From NCBI GenBank assembly GCA_017453045.1, contig JAFTKX010000006.1:1-64000 (forward strand): a stretch of 64,000 bases of DNA, in the 5' to 3' direction. This document shows positions 52,139 to 60,766 of the stretch, one piece after another. Position 1 is the first letter of the stretch. Each line of letters starts with the position of its first letter. Made by a program: the position numbers and the translations under genes. Source of the stretch: Clostridia bacterium (GTDB lineage: Bacteria; Bacillota; Clostridia; Christensenellales; Borkfalkiaceae). Under the pieces are notes generated by a model that saw nothing but the letters and a program-made list of their open reading frames with translations, was not told where the DNA came from and searched no databases.

Positions 52139-53551
52139 TTAACTATCCTTTCGTTTAAACAATTTTCCTATCAATTTAAACGGTAAGCATATAACCCACC
52201 ATACACCTTTTATTATCCAAGTAAATACTAATACTATTCCTTTTACAATCATAGGTATAAACGGCGCTAATATCGCCAATATTACGCCACCAACTACTAT
52301 TATTAATACTAATGATATTGCTTTTTGTATCATATCCCATAACCCATCTAAATTAATTTGTGGACTAACCGTACCCACAGGCTCACTACTTCCTGTTTGA
52401 TAATTATCTACAACACCTAAATTATACGTTTTACCGTCAGTTACAAATTTAAGTCGTAGTATAGAAACACTCGACACAATAATAGACTCGATATAAGTAG
52501 TTGTCGTAGTTACAAAACTTATCGGATCCGTTGTTACATAAGACGTACTAGTAAACGAAGTTTCATAAAAGTTTATAACCCAATCGGTTTGCGCAAAAGA
52601 AAAATTCGCTTGATTAGTAAAGGTTACTTCATTACCTTCACTTTCTTCTAAAAAAATTGCGGTGGTCGATATCCTATTCCAATTCTTTTTCTTTGAAAAC
52701 CAAAAATCCCCGCTTGTATCCCCCATTTCTCCTTTAAAAACAATTTCTTCTTTAGGATTTTCTTTGCCTAAAGACTCATTAATTGTTTCAGTAAAACCAT
52801 TGTTGTATATAGATACGCTTTTGTTTTTTGTAACAAAAGTTAAAGAAACTTCGTGCAAATCTTCAATTTTTTTGTCAGTACTAAACGCAACAAAATGAGC
52901 GTCGCACTCTTTGGAAGTATGGAATTTATAACCATCATTGTAGCGAACAAAACCTACAAACTTATCCGTTATTGTTACAGTTTGTAAATATTCATATTTA
53001 TACGTAGTTTCGCCGTTCACAGTCAACGCTTGCCATTTTTGCTTAATAGCAATTTTATCGTGGGTTATAATTTGTCCAAGTAAATTCTTATACGGCTCGT
53101 CAAGTTTAACAAGTATATGAACAACGTCATAATATCTTACGTTGCTTTCACGCACCGTAAAATCTTCAACCTTATATTTAAAAAATACGCCGTTTGAATT
53201 TAACAAAGTTAAATCATAATCTTTGTATTCCGTATCTATACCTATTTCAACGTCGCCTAATCGTATCTTATCTACGTTATACTTCTCCGTTTTGTAACAC
53301 GGCTCGTAAACGTAAATAAATAGTTCTTTATCCGAACTTTCCGCTATTTGAATTACACTTATTTTTTTAACAGTATTTGCAGGATAATTCTCGATTTTAA
53401 AACTGTCATCTTTTTGCAAGTCTTCCAATACGTCCGTGTATGCCGTCGTTTCTTCCGCGCTTGCTGTTAATTTGAACGATATACTGCAAAATAATATACT
53501 CATAATAGCAAGTATTACCGCTATTATTTTTCGCTTTGTGATACCTACCAT
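52139..53551 (-). CDS. Exported protein with C-terminal membrane anchor
   Basis: 470-aa protein. Residues 1-31 form a signal peptide (KRKIIAVILAIMSILFCSI, cleavage near ASAEE). A beta-rich ectodomain follows to about residue 395. Two close membrane helices (LVLIIVVGGVILAILAPFI and IVLVFTWIIKGVWWVICL) and a basic tail KLFKRKDS complete it. Signal peptide, large outer domain and C-terminal anchor match the topology of filamentous-phage adsorption proteins (pIII-like), but sequence similarity is not evident. RBS AAAGGAGAAAT. Confidence 0.65.
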   Translation of the reverse strand: MVGITKRKIIAVILAIMSILFCSISFKLTASAEETTAYTDVLEDLQKDDSFKIENYPANTVKKISVIQIAESSDKELFIYVYEPCYKTEKYNVDKIRLGDVEIGIDTEYKDYDLTLLNSNGVFFKYKVEDFTVRESNVRYYDVVHILVKLDEPYKNLLGQIITHDKIAIKQKWQALTVNGETTYKYEYLQTVTITDKFVGFVRYNDGYKFHTSKECDAHFVAFSTDKKIEDLHEVSLTFVTKNKSVSIYNNGFTETINESLGKENPKEEIVFKGEMGDTSGDFWFSKKKNWNRISTTAIFLEESEGNEVTFTNQANFSFAQTDWVINFYETSFTSTSYVTTDPISFVTTTTTYIESIIVSSVSILRLKFVTDGKTYNLGVVDNYQTGSSEPVGTVSPQINLDGLWDMIQKAISLVLIIVVGGVILAILAPFIPMIVKGIVLVFTWIIKGVWWVICLPFKLIGKLFKRKDS

Positions 53552-53569
53552 ATTTCTCCTTTACGTTAA

Positions 53570-53612
53570 AAGGCTCGGCCCAATTCAAGAGCAGAGCCTT
53601 TTTTATTTAATT
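53570..53612 (-). terminator. Terminator between exported-protein genes
   Basis: On the minus strand AAAAAAGGCTCTG, loop, GCCGAGCCTTTT: AAAGGCTC/GAGCCTT stem after the gene at 53616. Confidence 0.65.
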
Positions 53613-53615
53613 AAA

Positions 53616-54740
53616 CTAATTTGGTAAACTTAAAATTTTAATATTCCCACTACTTGCTGGAGTTATAAAACTAAAGGATTTTTCTCCTGTAATTACTTTT
53701 GATTCAACTCTTTCTACAATTGTTTCGTTATAGTCTGAATCTAAAACAGATTCTTTAACTGTAACGTAAACACTAAATTGATTGCCTATATAAAAATCTA
53801 CGTGTGTTCCATAATCTATATATGCAAATTCGCCCGTAAAAGCTATAGACACAAAATTGCCGTTACTTTCTTCTAAAAAAATCTGCTCTGGTTGTTCTAC
53901 TAATAGATAAAAATAAAAACTTCCACCAGCTTCACTATACAAGCCTACATATGTTTCAGAGCATTCATTATCCAACTCATTTACGTATGTACGACGATAA
54001 AGACGAAGCACAAAAGGTTCAGTAAACGTTTCACCTTCTACTGCATCTCTCTCAATCACGTTAGCAGAATTATACATAGCTAATAATTCGTCGTAAATTT
54101 CTTCATTACAAACATCACAGATAGCGTCTCCGTCTAAGTCTTTATGTCCAACAGCAGGTATTTCCACTTGTTCGTTATACACAACATCACAATTTTCACA
54201 AAAAACGCCGTCCGTTAAACCTGCTTTTTCACAAGTTGCAGGCGTGCCTTTTACTACCACAAGGCTATGTCCGAGTGGAGATATATATTGTTGAACTTCA
54301 AATACTTCGTCGCAGACCGTACAATATTTGCCTTGAGTTAAGCCATTCTCTAAACAAGTTGCCTTAACTGCGTCGTGATACGCTATAGTATGTCCTTTGA
54401 CGGGTATTACAGTAGGCTCAATCTCAACAAAGCCACACTCAATACACTTTTTGTAATCTGTCAAACCAGTCTCACGACAAGTCGCTTCTTTCGCAGGTAC
54501 TACTTCATATTCGTGTGCAGACTTTTCTACTTTTTCCTTATCTACGTATCCACAAATGCTACACGTAAGTTCTTTTTCGCCTTCTGCGCTACAAGTTGGA
54601 TCTACCGTTATTGTTTCGGTATCATACTTGTGTTCACAAGTCATTTGAGTCCAAAATTCTTCAGCGCTACAAGAAACTGCGCTTATCATTATAGTTAATA
54701 CCGATACTACGGCTACAAATATACTTATTACTCTTTTCAT
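53616..54740 (-). CDS. Exported protein with four CxxC repeats
   Basis: 374-aa protein. A signal peptide (MKRVISIFVAVVSVLTIMIS) ends with a lipobox-like AVSC. Residues 35-205 hold four or five repeats of the form ATCxxxGLT-(Y/Q/D)-xxCxxC, IPxxGH (for example EATCRETGLTDYKKCIECGF), the Cys-rich surface repeats common in Clostridia. A beta C-terminal domain follows. Within the element it may decorate the envelope or serve as a virion/attachment protein. Confidence 0.7.
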   Translation of the reverse strand: MKRVISIFVAVVSVLTIMISAVSCSAEEFWTQMTCEHKYDTETITVDPTCSAEGEKELTCSICGYVDKEKVEKSAHEYEVVPAKEATCRETGLTDYKKCIECGFVEIEPTVIPVKGHTIAYHDAVKATCLENGLTQGKYCTVCDEVFEVQQYISPLGHSLVVVKGTPATCEKAGLTDGVFCENCDVVYNEQVEIPAVGHKDLDGDAICDVCNEEIYDELLAMYNSANVIERDAVEGETFTEPFVLRLYRRTYVNELDNECSETYVGLYSEAGGSFYFYLLVEQPEQIFLEESNGNFVSIAFTGEFAYIDYGTHVDFYIGNQFSVYVTVKESVLDSDYNETIVERVESKVITGEKSFSFITPASSGNIKILSLPN

Positions 54741-54752
54741 TTTTTCTCCTTT

Positions 54753-54965
54753 TTAAATCTCGTTTTTATATTTTTTATATTTACTTTGTATCTTAGCAAC
54801 TTTCTTTGAATCGGTTATTCCGCGATTATATCCTGTCAAATTGCTAAAATGCTTTAGATTTACCGATTCTAACGCGCTTTCGTAACCTTTCACGTAGCCT
54901 CGCTTAAAATCGGCTTTTCGTTTTGCTTGACGTTCTTTAAACGTCGGTTTTCCTTTACCAGACAT
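54753..54965 (-). CDS. Small basic protein D1
   Basis: 70-aa basic helical protein: MSGKGKPTFKERQAKRKADF, RGYVKGYESALE, YNRGITDSKKVAKIQSK. The start at 54965 follows GGAGAGTGTT. The RGxxxG patterns recall the broken gene at 62393-62595. Function unknown. Confidence 0.6.
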   Translation of the reverse strand: MSGKGKPTFKERQAKRKADFKRGYVKGYESALESVNLKHFSNLTGYNRGITDSKKVAKIQSKYKKYKNEI

Positions 54966-54981
54966 AACACTCTCCTTATCT

Positions 54982-55290
54982 TCATTTAATAGGTTTTTCA
55001 ACGCCAAAATACGCCACAGTTCGTTTATTTCGCTTACCTTTGTCGTCGTAAAAATGTTCTACTATTTGGCTCTTTGCTATCCTATTTAAATCGTAAGTAC
55101 TTCCCTTATATTTAGGCTTTTTCTTATCACTTGCAGTTACAATCATATTAGGCATTGAAGTTTCTATCTTTCCTACGAAAGAATATTTTGGATTTAACTT
55201 CATTTTTCCGTTTTTTCCTTTTACCCACGCATTTTCCGCTGTAACCAACCTAACGCCTTTATGTTTTAAACTGTAATTTACGTTTGACAT
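54982..55290 (-). CDS. Small basic protein A1, divergent from small RNA 4
   Basis: 102-aa basic protein. VRLVTAENAWVKGKNGK, MKLNPKYSFVGKIE and KPKYKGSTYDLNRIAK define a family shared with the genes at 60787 and 61877. Its start codon (ATGTCAA) contains the -35 box of the oppositely directed small RNA 4, so RNA polymerase at that promoter covers the start of this gene. RBS GGAGAAGAAAA. Function unknown. Confidence 0.68.
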   Translation of the reverse strand: MSNVNYSLKHKGVRLVTAENAWVKGKNGKMKLNPKYSFVGKIETSMPNMIVTASDKKKPKYKGSTYDLNRIAKSQIVEHFYDDKGKRNKRTVAYFGVEKPIK

Positions 55291-55312
55291 TTTTCTTCTC
55301 CTATGTTATTAT
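55284..55312 (+). promoter_or_regulatory. Promoter of small RNA 4
   Basis: TTGACA (55284-55289), 17-base spacer, TATTAT (55307-55312). The -35 box overlaps the start codon of gene A1 on the other strand. Confidence 0.85.
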
Positions 55313-55318
55313 TATTTC

Positions 55319-55436
55319 GCCACCAGCCCCTGTATGGGGAAGCGTTGGGGAACTCCGCAACGACAAGAGAGAACGTTTGGCTTAAATGCGTAGACTCTCT
55401 ATTATAACCGTCCTTTTAGGGCGGTTATTTTATTTT
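55319..55436 (+). ncRNA. Small RNA 4, about 118 nt (class B)
   Basis: Ordered hairpins: CCCC-UGUA-UGGGG; CGUUG-(10)-CAACG; AGAGAG-(23)-CUCUCU; terminator AACCGTCC-TTTTA-GGGCGGTTATTTT. The terminator is nearly the same as that of small RNA 5. No ORF of interest inside. No known family recognised. Confidence 0.72.
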
Positions 55437-55478
55437 GCCTTTTTTCCACGCCAAAGTCTCCCGTTAGGGAGACTAATT

Positions 55479-55952
55479 TTATGACTTATTTTCTTTTAAC
55501 TCAAGCAATTTTTGCTCTTTAGCGATTATATATTCAAGATAGGTCCTATCGCTCGTTTCTCTCGGCTTTATCGCTACTTTAAACGTTACGCCGATTTCGT
55601 CTTCGCCTTCAATATAATAACTGTTGTAACGAACTTTCTTGCCTGCTGAATCTAATCTTACACTACGTTCTATTCCAAGCAACTTCTTCTTTTCGTCGCC
55701 AAAGGCTAAGTCCAAAATTTCATATCCGCCTAAGTCGCCTGCGATAAGGTCCGCCTTAATTTCTTTTCCGTGCATACTCGACCTAACAAAATAATTGTTA
55801 TATTTCTTGCCGTTTGTATGTACTACCGTTCGTTCTACGTATATAGGAAGTGATGGCACTTCTTCTACTGCTTCTACTACTTCTTCTACTTTTACGATTT
55901 CTTCTGCGTTTACGGTTTCGGTTTCATTTACTTTTACGTTTTCGTTTTTCAT
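55479..55952 (-). CDS. Uncharacterised acidic/beta protein
   Basis: 157-aa soluble protein. An acidic N-terminal tail (ETVNAEEIVKVEEVVEAVEE) precedes a compact domain (VERTVVHTNGKKYNNYFVR, ADLIAGDLGGYEILDLAFGD, YNSYYIEGEDEIGVTFKVAI) that looks beta-rich. Size, tail and place in a replication block would fit a single-strand DNA-binding protein with the tail reversed, but no motif proves it. Function unknown. A hairpin AGTCTCCC-TAAC-GGGAGACT (about 55456-55475) follows. Confidence 0.6.
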   Translation of the reverse strand: MKNENVKVNETETVNAEEIVKVEEVVEAVEEVPSLPIYVERTVVHTNGKKYNNYFVRSSMHGKEIKADLIAGDLGGYEILDLAFGDEKKKLLGIERSVRLDSAGKKVRYNSYYIEGEDEIGVTFKVAIKPRETSDRTYLEYIIAKEQKLLELKENKS

Positions 55953-55964
55953 TATTTTTTCTCC

Positions 55965-56174
55965 TTATTTTAAAATTTCTTTTTTGAATCTTTGAAAACT
56001 AAAATCACTTTTCGTCAACGTCGCTTTTTCTCGCGACGATAACAAACTTACGTCTATTACCTTACTTGCTATTCCTTGCGCTTTTAACGTTCGTTGACAA
56101 TAACTTACTTCACTCTTGCTATTGCAAGATACTCTGTGCTTGACAAAACTGCCATACTCTACTTGATATTTCAC
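55965..56174 (-). CDS. Uncharacterised small protein
   Basis: 69-aa basic protein (MKYQVEYGSFVKHRVSCNSK), with SYCQRTLKAQGIASKVIDVS. The beta-alpha-beta look resembles small phage proteins, but no family is recognised. It abuts the 262-aa protein gene without a gap. Confidence 0.55.
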   Translation of the reverse strand: MKYQVEYGSFVKHRVSCNSKSEVSYCQRTLKAQGIASKVIDVSLLSSREKATLTKSDFSFQRFKKEILK

Positions 56175-56963
56175 TTATACTTCATCTCCGTATATCTCCT
56201 TTATTATGTATTTGACTACCGTTTCTGTAGTCGCTTTTTTATTTCCACGAAAAAACGTTATTTCGTTTTCTCGGAAAACTTTTTTTATTCGCCTTACTGC
56301 TTCTTGCTTTTCTAAAAGTGCATTTATGTGCACGTCTTCTCTCTTTGGTATATACTCGCCTTCGGCAGTTATTCGGTCCTTTTTTTCGTACTGTTCTTCT
56401 ACGCTCTCTATATTCTTTATCGTTTCTTCTACCTTTCCTGCCTTTTCCGCTTCAAGATACGCGTTTATTTTAACTATGTTTTCTTCGTTAGACAAAAGAT
56501 AATCAAAAGTATTTTTCTTTATCGCCTTACATAGCATTTTCATATCCGCAACTTTCATTTCGGGGCTAAACCTCGTTATTAAATTTTGATTTACTTTCAA
56601 AACGTCTAACAAAACAACAAGTTGAGAGAAACTATATTCCTTAAATTCCGCTACTACTTCACCGTCAGAATTTGCAAATCGCTTTGCTACTGCTATCCTG
56701 TTTGCTACCGCGCGCTTTTTCAGTCCAAATTCTCGCTCGCAAAACTCATATATATTGCTATAAACTGCCGAAAACGTATATCCCGAATCTGGCTTAATAA
56801 CACTGTAATACCGTTCTTTTTTAAACTTTTGCAAGTTTGCTCCAAATACTACTTCTGAATGCTCTCGCGCTTGAAGATGGTCAAATAGCACTTTATATGC
56901 GCTACACGCCATCTCAAACTTCGTATTATCCTTTGTGTTAAAAGCCTTTTCAAGTTGTCGCAT
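56175..56963 (-). CDS. Replication-block protein with HTH-like region
   Basis: 262-aa protein. The central YSNIYEFCEREFGLKKRAVA and NRIAVAKRFANSDGEVVAE followed by EYSFSQLVVLLDV resembles the helix-turn-helix-like segment of many uncharacterised proteins in Clostridia mobile elements. A similar segment (YTTFGEYVEQAVNIKQRQAY) occurs in the protein at 58902. The C-terminal part is charged and helical. It overlaps the PcfJ-like gene by 14 bases. Probably acts in element replication or regulation. Confidence 0.6.
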   Translation of the reverse strand: MRQLEKAFNTKDNTKFEMACSAYKVLFDHLQAREHSEVVFGANLQKFKKERYYSVIKPDSGYTFSAVYSNIYEFCEREFGLKKRAVANRIAVAKRFANSDGEVVAEFKEYSFSQLVVLLDVLKVNQNLITRFSPEMKVADMKMLCKAIKKNTFDYLLSNEENIVKINAYLEAEKAGKVEETIKNIESVEEQYEKKDRITAEGEYIPKREDVHINALLEKQEAVRRIKKVFRENEITFFRGNKKATTETVVKYIIKEIYGDEV

Positions 56964-58560
56964 ACCACACCTTCGTATTATTTAAAAGTTCTACGTATCG
57001 CCTTACGTAATCTTCAATGTCTTTAGGCGCTTCCAAATTTTTCACTGCCCTTAACTCTAGTAAAGATTTTAGTTTTGGACTATAAGAAAACATATAATAC
57101 GGTATCAATGGCTCAAGTTTTGATTTAACAACAAACACTACACTTTTACCTTCACATATCCCGTTACAACAACCATAACTACAGTTATGGAACTTGTCCG
57201 CGTAACGCCGTAAACTCATTGGTGTTAAAACCGGGCTTATATAATAATCTTTATATGACAATTTTATTTTACAATACGGTATTACTGCTTTATAAAAACC
57301 TTTAAGTAAACTATCTGCATTGTACTTATTTACTAACGCAACCATATTATCGTGCGCTGAAGATAAATTTACAGGGTAAAGCAACTCTTTATTATTTAAA
57401 TCAAAGCCAAATTTCTTTGAATATTCCAAATAGAATAAATATTCCGACACCCATACGGCATTATATCTTTTTCTTTGGTTTAATAAGTAACGACAAACTT
57501 GACTTATTTCACTTATATCAACGTATTTAAATAAATCTTTAAAATAAAAATCTTTAACAAGTTTGTAATTTTTTCGGTTTATTTTTAAACCTTTTTCGAT
57601 TGCAAACTTAACTCTATCGACACAATCACAAGTTATATCTTCACACAAACAATGCGGTATTTTTGATAAAGAAAAACCTAAAACTTTTTCTATCTTTTTT
57701 CCACGATAATTTATTCCTTTTACTAAACTTATAGAGCCACGTCCACACGCTTCGTATATTTCTCGTGCAATCTCGTAAAAACCGTACTTAATAACTTGTA
57801 ATAAGGGATATTTTAACAACGCAAATAAAAATACTTCGGGGAAAAGGTCTAAAGAATCTATTTCACATAAACGTTTTTCAAAATCAATCATATAGTCGTA
57901 AAACGACTTAAAAAGCAAACTCTTTAAATCTTCATAAAAATTTCCTACATAATATAATCTTATATTGTAAGGATATTTTATTTTTGACCAGGTTGCTCTT
58001 ACGCCGATTTTGTAACCTGTATAAGGGTTATAAACTGATACGTATTTATTAAATACTTCTACCGTCCTATCATAGTTATAAAATATCCTTTCAGTTTCTT
58101 CTATATCACAATCGCCTATGCGAATAAGCGGATATCCACAATGATCGTCTTCGGATAAACCTTGTCCTTCTACTCGTTCTGCTCCAAACGTATAAGTAAC
58201 TCTAAACGCCCTAAAAACTATGCCTTTATTCGTCTTTTGAAAAAAACCCACGTCATATTGACGTTTAACGTTATTTAACGAATACTTTGCATTGTAAAAT
58301 CTACAATTACAATACAAACAATCTAACTCGTTTTTGCAAATAAAATTTTGCTCTTTGTAACCTTTACTGCAACAACAATCGCTTTCTTCATAACTTTGTG
58401 TAAACGTTCTTCCTGTGGTTGGACAGTAGCATTCCATCTCTTTTTTCTTACTGTTTTTGTGATAAAAACAGCAATCTAAATTAAGGTCTTCCCTTACACA
58501 TTTATCTAAATTAGGTCCATTTTCTTCAAAAACGTAACCTTCAAATTCAACTTTTTTCAT
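56950..58560 (-). CDS. PcfJ-like protein with N-terminal Cys cluster
   Basis: 536-aa protein. The N-terminal 110 residues carry about 16 Cys (DLNLDCCFYH, CYCPTTGRTF, DCCCSKGYK, CLYCNCRFY), suggesting zinc binding. The C-terminal part (PMSLRRYADKFHNCSYGCCN, GKSVVFVVKSKLEP) follows the PcfJ-like domain seen in conjugative plasmids and phages of Firmicutes. Its biochemical role is not established. It sits next to a possible PcfK-like gene. Confidence 0.7.
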   Translation of the reverse strand: MKKVEFEGYVFEENGPNLDKCVREDLNLDCCFYHKNSKKKEMECYCPTTGRTFTQSYEESDCCCSKGYKEQNFICKNELDCLYCNCRFYNAKYSLNNVKRQYDVGFFQKTNKGIVFRAFRVTYTFGAERVEGQGLSEDDHCGYPLIRIGDCDIEETERIFYNYDRTVEVFNKYVSVYNPYTGYKIGVRATWSKIKYPYNIRLYYVGNFYEDLKSLLFKSFYDYMIDFEKRLCEIDSLDLFPEVFLFALLKYPLLQVIKYGFYEIAREIYEACGRGSISLVKGINYRGKKIEKVLGFSLSKIPHCLCEDITCDCVDRVKFAIEKGLKINRKNYKLVKDFYFKDLFKYVDISEISQVCRYLLNQRKRYNAVWVSEYLFYLEYSKKFGFDLNNKELLYPVNLSSAHDNMVALVNKYNADSLLKGFYKAVIPYCKIKLSYKDYYISPVLTPMSLRRYADKFHNCSYGCCNGICEGKSVVFVVKSKLEPLIPYYMFSYSPKLKSLLELRAVKNLEAPKDIEDYVRRYVELLNNTKVWYATT

Positions 58561-58578
58561 CTCTTTTTTTCTCCGCTT

Positions 58579-58905
58579 TTAAATAAAATCTTCAAAGTCT
58601 ATAACTTTGCCAAGCATTTTATTTATTCCCATCTTCTTTGATGGTCGCTCGTAAGTTGCCCCAAATCTCTTTGCGAACATTTCCGCAACTAAAAACGGTC
58701 CTACACAACTTAAGCACTCTTTTCTCGCTTTCTTTTCTATCATTTCGTATAACGACTCTATCGTTATACTTCCGTCAACTTCAAAATTACTCGGCATTTC
58801 TGAAAGAGAAAGATACACACACTCTACTACGTCAACGTAAGGCTTTTTATCCGACTTACTTACTACGGCTTGTGATAACATTTCTAAATAATCGGCTTTT
58901 CTCAT
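58579..58905 (-). CDS. PcfK-like small protein (tentative)
   Basis: 108-aa soluble helical protein. IESLYEMIEKKARKECLSCV and GPFLVAEMFAKRFGATYE occupy the place and rough shape of PcfK, usually found beside PcfJ. Similarity is weak by eye. Its start overlaps the end of the upstream gene by 4 bases. Confidence 0.45.
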   Translation of the reverse strand: MRKADYLEMLSQAVVSKSDKKPYVDVVECVYLSLSEMPSNFEVDGSITIESLYEMIEKKARKECLSCVGPFLVAEMFAKRFGATYERPSKKMGINKMLGKVIDFEDFI

Positions 58906-59750
58906 AAATAAGCCCCCATAACTGCTTTTAACGCCTTATTACACTTATCTTTGTCCGAACTTTCCATTTCGTCTATCAAACTTTTTATACCAGATAAATA
59001 CACTTGTAATTCTTCAAACTTAACCTTAAACACCATTAATTTGCTGTTACTTGCTAAATCTGTTTTCTTCTTTAATTTAATAATTTCTTCTTGCTTTTCT
59101 TGCAGTTGTAAACTCACTTCTTTTAACTTATTTAGCGTTTCTGGGTTATCGACAACGTCCACCTTCGCAGGAGCGTTCTTTAATTCTTCATACTTTTTAT
59201 ATAATTCGTCTTTTTCTTTTATCGCTTTTTCAAGGTCCTTTTTCGCCTTATCTGCTTTCTTATTTGCCTCTGTAATCTTCTTCTCATGTACTTTACCTAT
59301 ATCAAGTTGCAACTGACTAATTTTACTCTCTTTTTCCGCTATAATCTTTTTTAAATCTTCTACCGTTAAATCGTTCTCTATTGCTTCAATTGCTACTTGC
59401 GCCTTGTCTTCTTCGTTTAAATTTGATAATAATAAAAGTTTCGTTATTCCTAATTTACTATTTTGTATCAAAAAATCTTCACTAAAATTTTCATATACTT
59501 CTATGTATTTATAGGCCTGCCTTTGTTTTATATTTACCGCCTGCTCTACGTATTCGCCAAACGTCGTATATCCTACCTTTTCATACAGTTTACTGTCGCG
59601 CATTTCTTTCAATCGCTTTGCAAACTCTACGATATATAGGCTCGCCGTACTGCCTGCGTACATAATTACTTCATGTAAGCCTAAAAACATACTTTCTTCT
59701 TGGCTTAACTGCGACTTGTCTTTTACAAGTAATGAATTTAAAGTTTCCAT
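58902..59750 (-). CDS. DUF3102-like coiled-coil protein
   Basis: 282-aa protein. The N-terminal HTH-like region (about 25-120: EFAKRLKEMRDSKLYEKVGY, TFGEYVEQAVNIKQRQAYKY) resembles DUF3102-type phage proteins. A long coiled coil (about 135-230, KKADKAKKDLEKAIKEKDEL) follows. Likely a replication or partition accessory. The upstream region has the TTGCACT palindrome shared with two other genes. Confidence 0.65.
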   Translation of the reverse strand: METLNSLLVKDKSQLSQEESMFLGLHEVIMYAGSTASLYIVEFAKRLKEMRDSKLYEKVGYTTFGEYVEQAVNIKQRQAYKYIEVYENFSEDFLIQNSKLGITKLLLLSNLNEEDKAQVAIEAIENDLTVEDLKKIIAEKESKISQLQLDIGKVHEKKITEANKKADKAKKDLEKAIKEKDELYKKYEELKNAPAKVDVVDNPETLNKLKEVSLQLQEKQEEIIKLKKKTDLASNSKLMVFKVKFEELQVYLSGIKSLIDEMESSDKDKCNKALKAVMGAYL

Positions 59751-59763
59751 TTACATCTCCTTT

Positions 59764-59783
59764 TTTTGCACTTGAGTGCAATT
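59764..59783. promoter_or_regulatory. Shared palindrome copy 1
   Basis: TTTTGCACTTGAGTGCAATT, 14 bases upstream of the start codon at 59750. Same sequence and spacing as copies at 60767 and 61771. Confidence 0.7.
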
Positions 59784-60014
59784 TTAAATTATTTTTATAT
59801 ACTTACGAAAATCTTTGCCTACTATACTTACGTATTTCGTTCCGTTTTCGTAATTTATTCGCACTTTATTCCCTGCATTTAACAGTTTTTCAAATTGAAA
59901 CAAATCGTAAATCCCACTTAAACCTAACGTTTCAAACGTTACCTTTGCTGGTATGCTTTTATCTATTTCGCCAAAATTATTTGTTTTATATTCTGTTATA
60001 CTTACTTTTATCAT
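59784..60014 (-). CDS. Small beta protein
   Basis: 76-aa protein (MIKVSITEYKTNNFGEIDKS...), beta-rich, basic C-terminus (GKDFRKYIKII). AAGGAGAAGTGAAA precedes the ATG at 60014. The palindrome overlaps its 3' end. Unknown function. Confidence 0.55.
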   Translation of the reverse strand: MIKVSITEYKTNNFGEIDKSIPAKVTFETLGLSGIYDLFQFEKLLNAGNKVRINYENGTKYVSIVGKDFRKYIKII

Positions 60015-60036
60015 TTTCACTTCTCCTTAAGAGATG

Positions 60037-60096
60037 GCGGAAATTCAAGACTCGAACTTGACAGCGAAACTTAAACTGGCTAACCTGCATTTCCGC
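60037..60096 (-). tRNA. Truncated tRNA-like element (pseudo-tRNA)
   Basis: About 60 nt on the minus strand with a 7-8 bp acceptor stem (GCGGAAAT/ATTTCCGC) and a perfect T-arm (TCAAG-TTCGAGT-CTTGA). Between them only 27 bases remain, too few for normal D and anticodon arms, and no clear anticodon stem forms. It is a decayed tRNA, an att remnant, or a tRNA-mimic structure. A GAAGGTG/CACCTTC hairpin follows at 60103-60124. Confidence 0.5.
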
Positions 60097-60157
60097 ATTT
60101 TTGAAGGTGAACTTGTCCACCTTCATTTAAAAGCGTTGAGTTTACACGGAGAAACAA

Positions 60158-60481
60158 TTACTCGTCGCTTCTATCCCAACTTATTTCGTCTATATCGTCG
60201 TAATGGTCCCAATATCCTTTTGGATAGGTCCTACTTTGAAAAGCCTTATGCTCTTTTTTCTTATCGAACTTCTCATTGTTTAACAATACGTAACAGTTCC
60301 CTAAAAACTTCTTTCGCTTTGCATATTGCTTTTCAGATAATTTCTTCTGCTCCATTACCGACTTCTTCTTTCGGTTGGAAAATATCCCTACCGACGTTCG
60401 CAATTCGTCTTGTAATACACCTTTGTTTATCTTTTTACGTATCCAAGCGCGCTCTTGCTTGTATCTTTCTTGCTTGCTCAT
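60158..60481 (-). CDS. Small basic protein B2
   Basis: 107-aa paralogue of the 69-aa protein at 48921. The shared core (ERAWIRKKINKGVLQDEL, VGIFSNRKKKSVMEQKKL, SEKQYAKRKKFLGNCY) is followed by an extra acidic/aromatic tail (YWDHYDDIDEISWDRSDE). The start at 60481 lies inside the upstream gene, with GGAG about 11 bases before. Function unknown. Confidence 0.62.
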   Translation of the reverse strand: MSKQERYKQERAWIRKKINKGVLQDELRTSVGIFSNRKKKSVMEQKKLSEKQYAKRKKFLGNCYVLLNNEKFDKKKEHKAFQSRTYPKGYWDHYDDIDEISWDRSDE

Positions 60482-60752
60482 AAGGACACAACTCCAAATG
60501 TAATAATTCTTTATACATATAATAGTCATTATATTTTGCATTGTTCGGGACTTGTATCCCACGTATTAACGACCCATCTGGCTCACATACTGCAAAATAT
60601 ACCGACATTACAGTTTTCGTTTGCTGACAAATACAATCAAACATTGTCCATATATCTTCAAACACGTCTATTTCTATTCGATTAGGGCGCTCATATCTCT
60701 CAAAATACGTTACGAATATGTTAAACCCTGCTCTTATTCCTAAGTTTCTCAT
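60435..60752 (-). CDS. Uncharacterised 105-aa protein
   Basis: 105-aa soluble protein (MRNLGIRAGFNIFVTYFERY...), with YFAVCEPDGSLIRGIQVPNN. GGGAGAGATGAAAA precedes the ATG. It overlaps gene B2 by 47 bases in another frame. The TTGCACT palindrome lies 15 bases upstream. Unknown function. Confidence 0.55.
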   Translation of the reverse strand: MRNLGIRAGFNIFVTYFERYERPNRIEIDVFEDIWTMFDCICQQTKTVMSVYFAVCEPDGSLIRGIQVPNNAKYNDYYMYKELLHLELCPYEQARKIQARARLDT

Positions 60753-60766
60753 TTTTCATCTCTCCC

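Noticed and set aside
59732-60483. Rightward ORFs across 59.7-60.5 kb
   Set aside because: They lie opposite well-supported leftward genes, lack ribosome-binding sites and read through the tRNA-like element.
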